DNA of 6,064 nt from Candidatus Bathyarchaeota archaeon. GTDB lineage: Archaea > Thermoproteota > Bathyarchaeia > Bathyarchaeales > DTEX01. The translations under genes and the position numbers were made by a program. Shown here piece by piece: positions 5,549 to 6,064 of this stretch. The notes beneath the pieces are model-generated. The model saw nothing but the letters and a program-made list of their open reading frames with translations, made no database searches and had not been told where the DNA came from. The number at the start of each line of letters is the position of its first letter. Position 1 is the stretch's first letter. Location: assembly GCA_021162225.1 (NCBI GenBank), contig JAGGZB010000103.1, forward strand, positions 1 to 6,064. Reading direction: 5' to 3'.

Positions 5549-6064
5549 AAAAGGAGCTGAAGCAAGCTTATATTTAGAAACATGGCACGGAAGAAAAGTT
5601 ATTCTTAAGAAAAGATTAGAGAAGAAGTATAGAATCCCGGAACTTGACCTCGCTGTTCGCATCCAGAGAACTAAACATGAACCTTTAATAATTCATAAAG
5701 CTAAGAAAGCAGGCGTTCCCACCCCAATAATCTATATGATCGATATGACATCATCAACTATAGTTATGGAGTTTGTTGAAGGAAATAGACTGAAGGAAAT
5801 ACTTGATAAATTATCACATGAAGAACGAAGAAATCTCTGCAAGCGTATAGGCATCCTCGTGGGGAAGCTTCACAAATCTGGAATAATACATGGCGACCTC
5901 ACGACATCTAACATGATATTAACTCCGGAGGGAAAAATAGTCTTCATCGATTTTGGCTTAAGCGAGCAGAGCTTCGAGACGGAAAGTCGCGGGGTAGACC
6001 TTCACCTCATGAAAAGAGCGTTGCTAAGCACGCATTTCACACATGCAGAAGAATGCTTTAACTC
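5538..6064 (+). CDS. bud32: Bud32 small atypical kinase/ATPase of KEOPS, 3' end outside the window
   Basis: Partner and ATPase of Kae1 in the KEOPS complex; a minimal RIO-like protein kinase fold. The ATG at 5538 lies inside the end of kae1 (11-nt overlap, different frame), indicating co-transcription and probable translational coupling. The frame stays open for 175 codons to the window edge; archaeal Bud32 is usually somewhat over 200 aa, so only the C-terminal tail is missing. Visible motifs: GAEASLY (6-12) replacing a classical P-loop, VILKKRLEKKYRIPELD with the ATP-contacting Lys24/Lys25, the IVMEFVEG hinge (75-82), the catalytic loop HGDLTTSNMI (118-127) with Asp120 and Asn125, and the metal-binding DFGLS (138-142). 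The lysine-rich stretch near 24-30 and the conserved YR-x-P-x-LD are diagnostic of Bud32. In some archaea the two proteins are fused; here they are separate. Confidence 0.97.
   Translation, partial: MLIRKGAEASLYLETWHGRKVILKKRLEKKYRIPELDLAVRIQRTKHEPLIIHKAKKAGVPTPIIYMIDMTSSTIVMEFVEGNRLKEILDKLSHEERRNLCKRIGILVGKLHKSGIIHGDLTTSNMILTPEGKIVFIDFGLSEQSFETESRGVDLHLMKRALLSTHFTHAEECFN

Overview
The window reads as a TACK-type, probably thermophilic archaeon. It carries an archaeal ATP-dependent DNA ligase, a KEOPS pair (Kae1 then Bud32), an FtsJ/RlmE-type rRNA methyltransferase, and a small winged-helix protein with a C-terminal four-cysteine motif matching the TFE-beta / RPC39 family of basal transcription factors. 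TFE-beta is best known from Crenarchaeota and relatives. AGA/AGG arginine codons, ATA isoleucine codons, TATA-like promoter boxes and AT-rich intergenic DNA agree with this. No mobile element, CRISPR array or tRNA was found.

Layout: (1) 1-1662, DNA ligase missing its first few dozen codons at the window edge. (2) 1663-2231, a 569-base gap containing a GC-rich island (1695-1914) that folds into a closed three-way junction: a two-part closing stem and two long arms. Each arm has a 13-nt apical loop that can pair with a bulge at the arm's base. The arms differ in stem sequence but share loop and bulge. A TATA box at the right spacing and two G-U pairs possible only on the minus strand suggest a minus-strand non-coding RNA; I do not recognise its class, and it is the main discovery candidate. 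(3) 2232-2927, an unnamed 231-aa protein with a PD-(D/E)XK-nuclease-like pattern. (4) 2973-3359, the decayed N-terminal third of a GT-B glycosyltransferase gene, shifted through all three frames. (5) 4348-3362 on the minus strand, TFE-beta followed without a gap by rlmE. (6) 4349-4522, a divergent promoter region. (7) 4523 to the right edge, kae1 overlapping bud32, which runs off the window.

The intact genes serve information processing: DNA joining, transcription initiation, rRNA 2'-O-methylation and tRNA t6A synthesis. The stretch 1663-3361 between these housekeeping blocks is the accessory part, with the structured element, the nuclease-like gene and the pseudogene.
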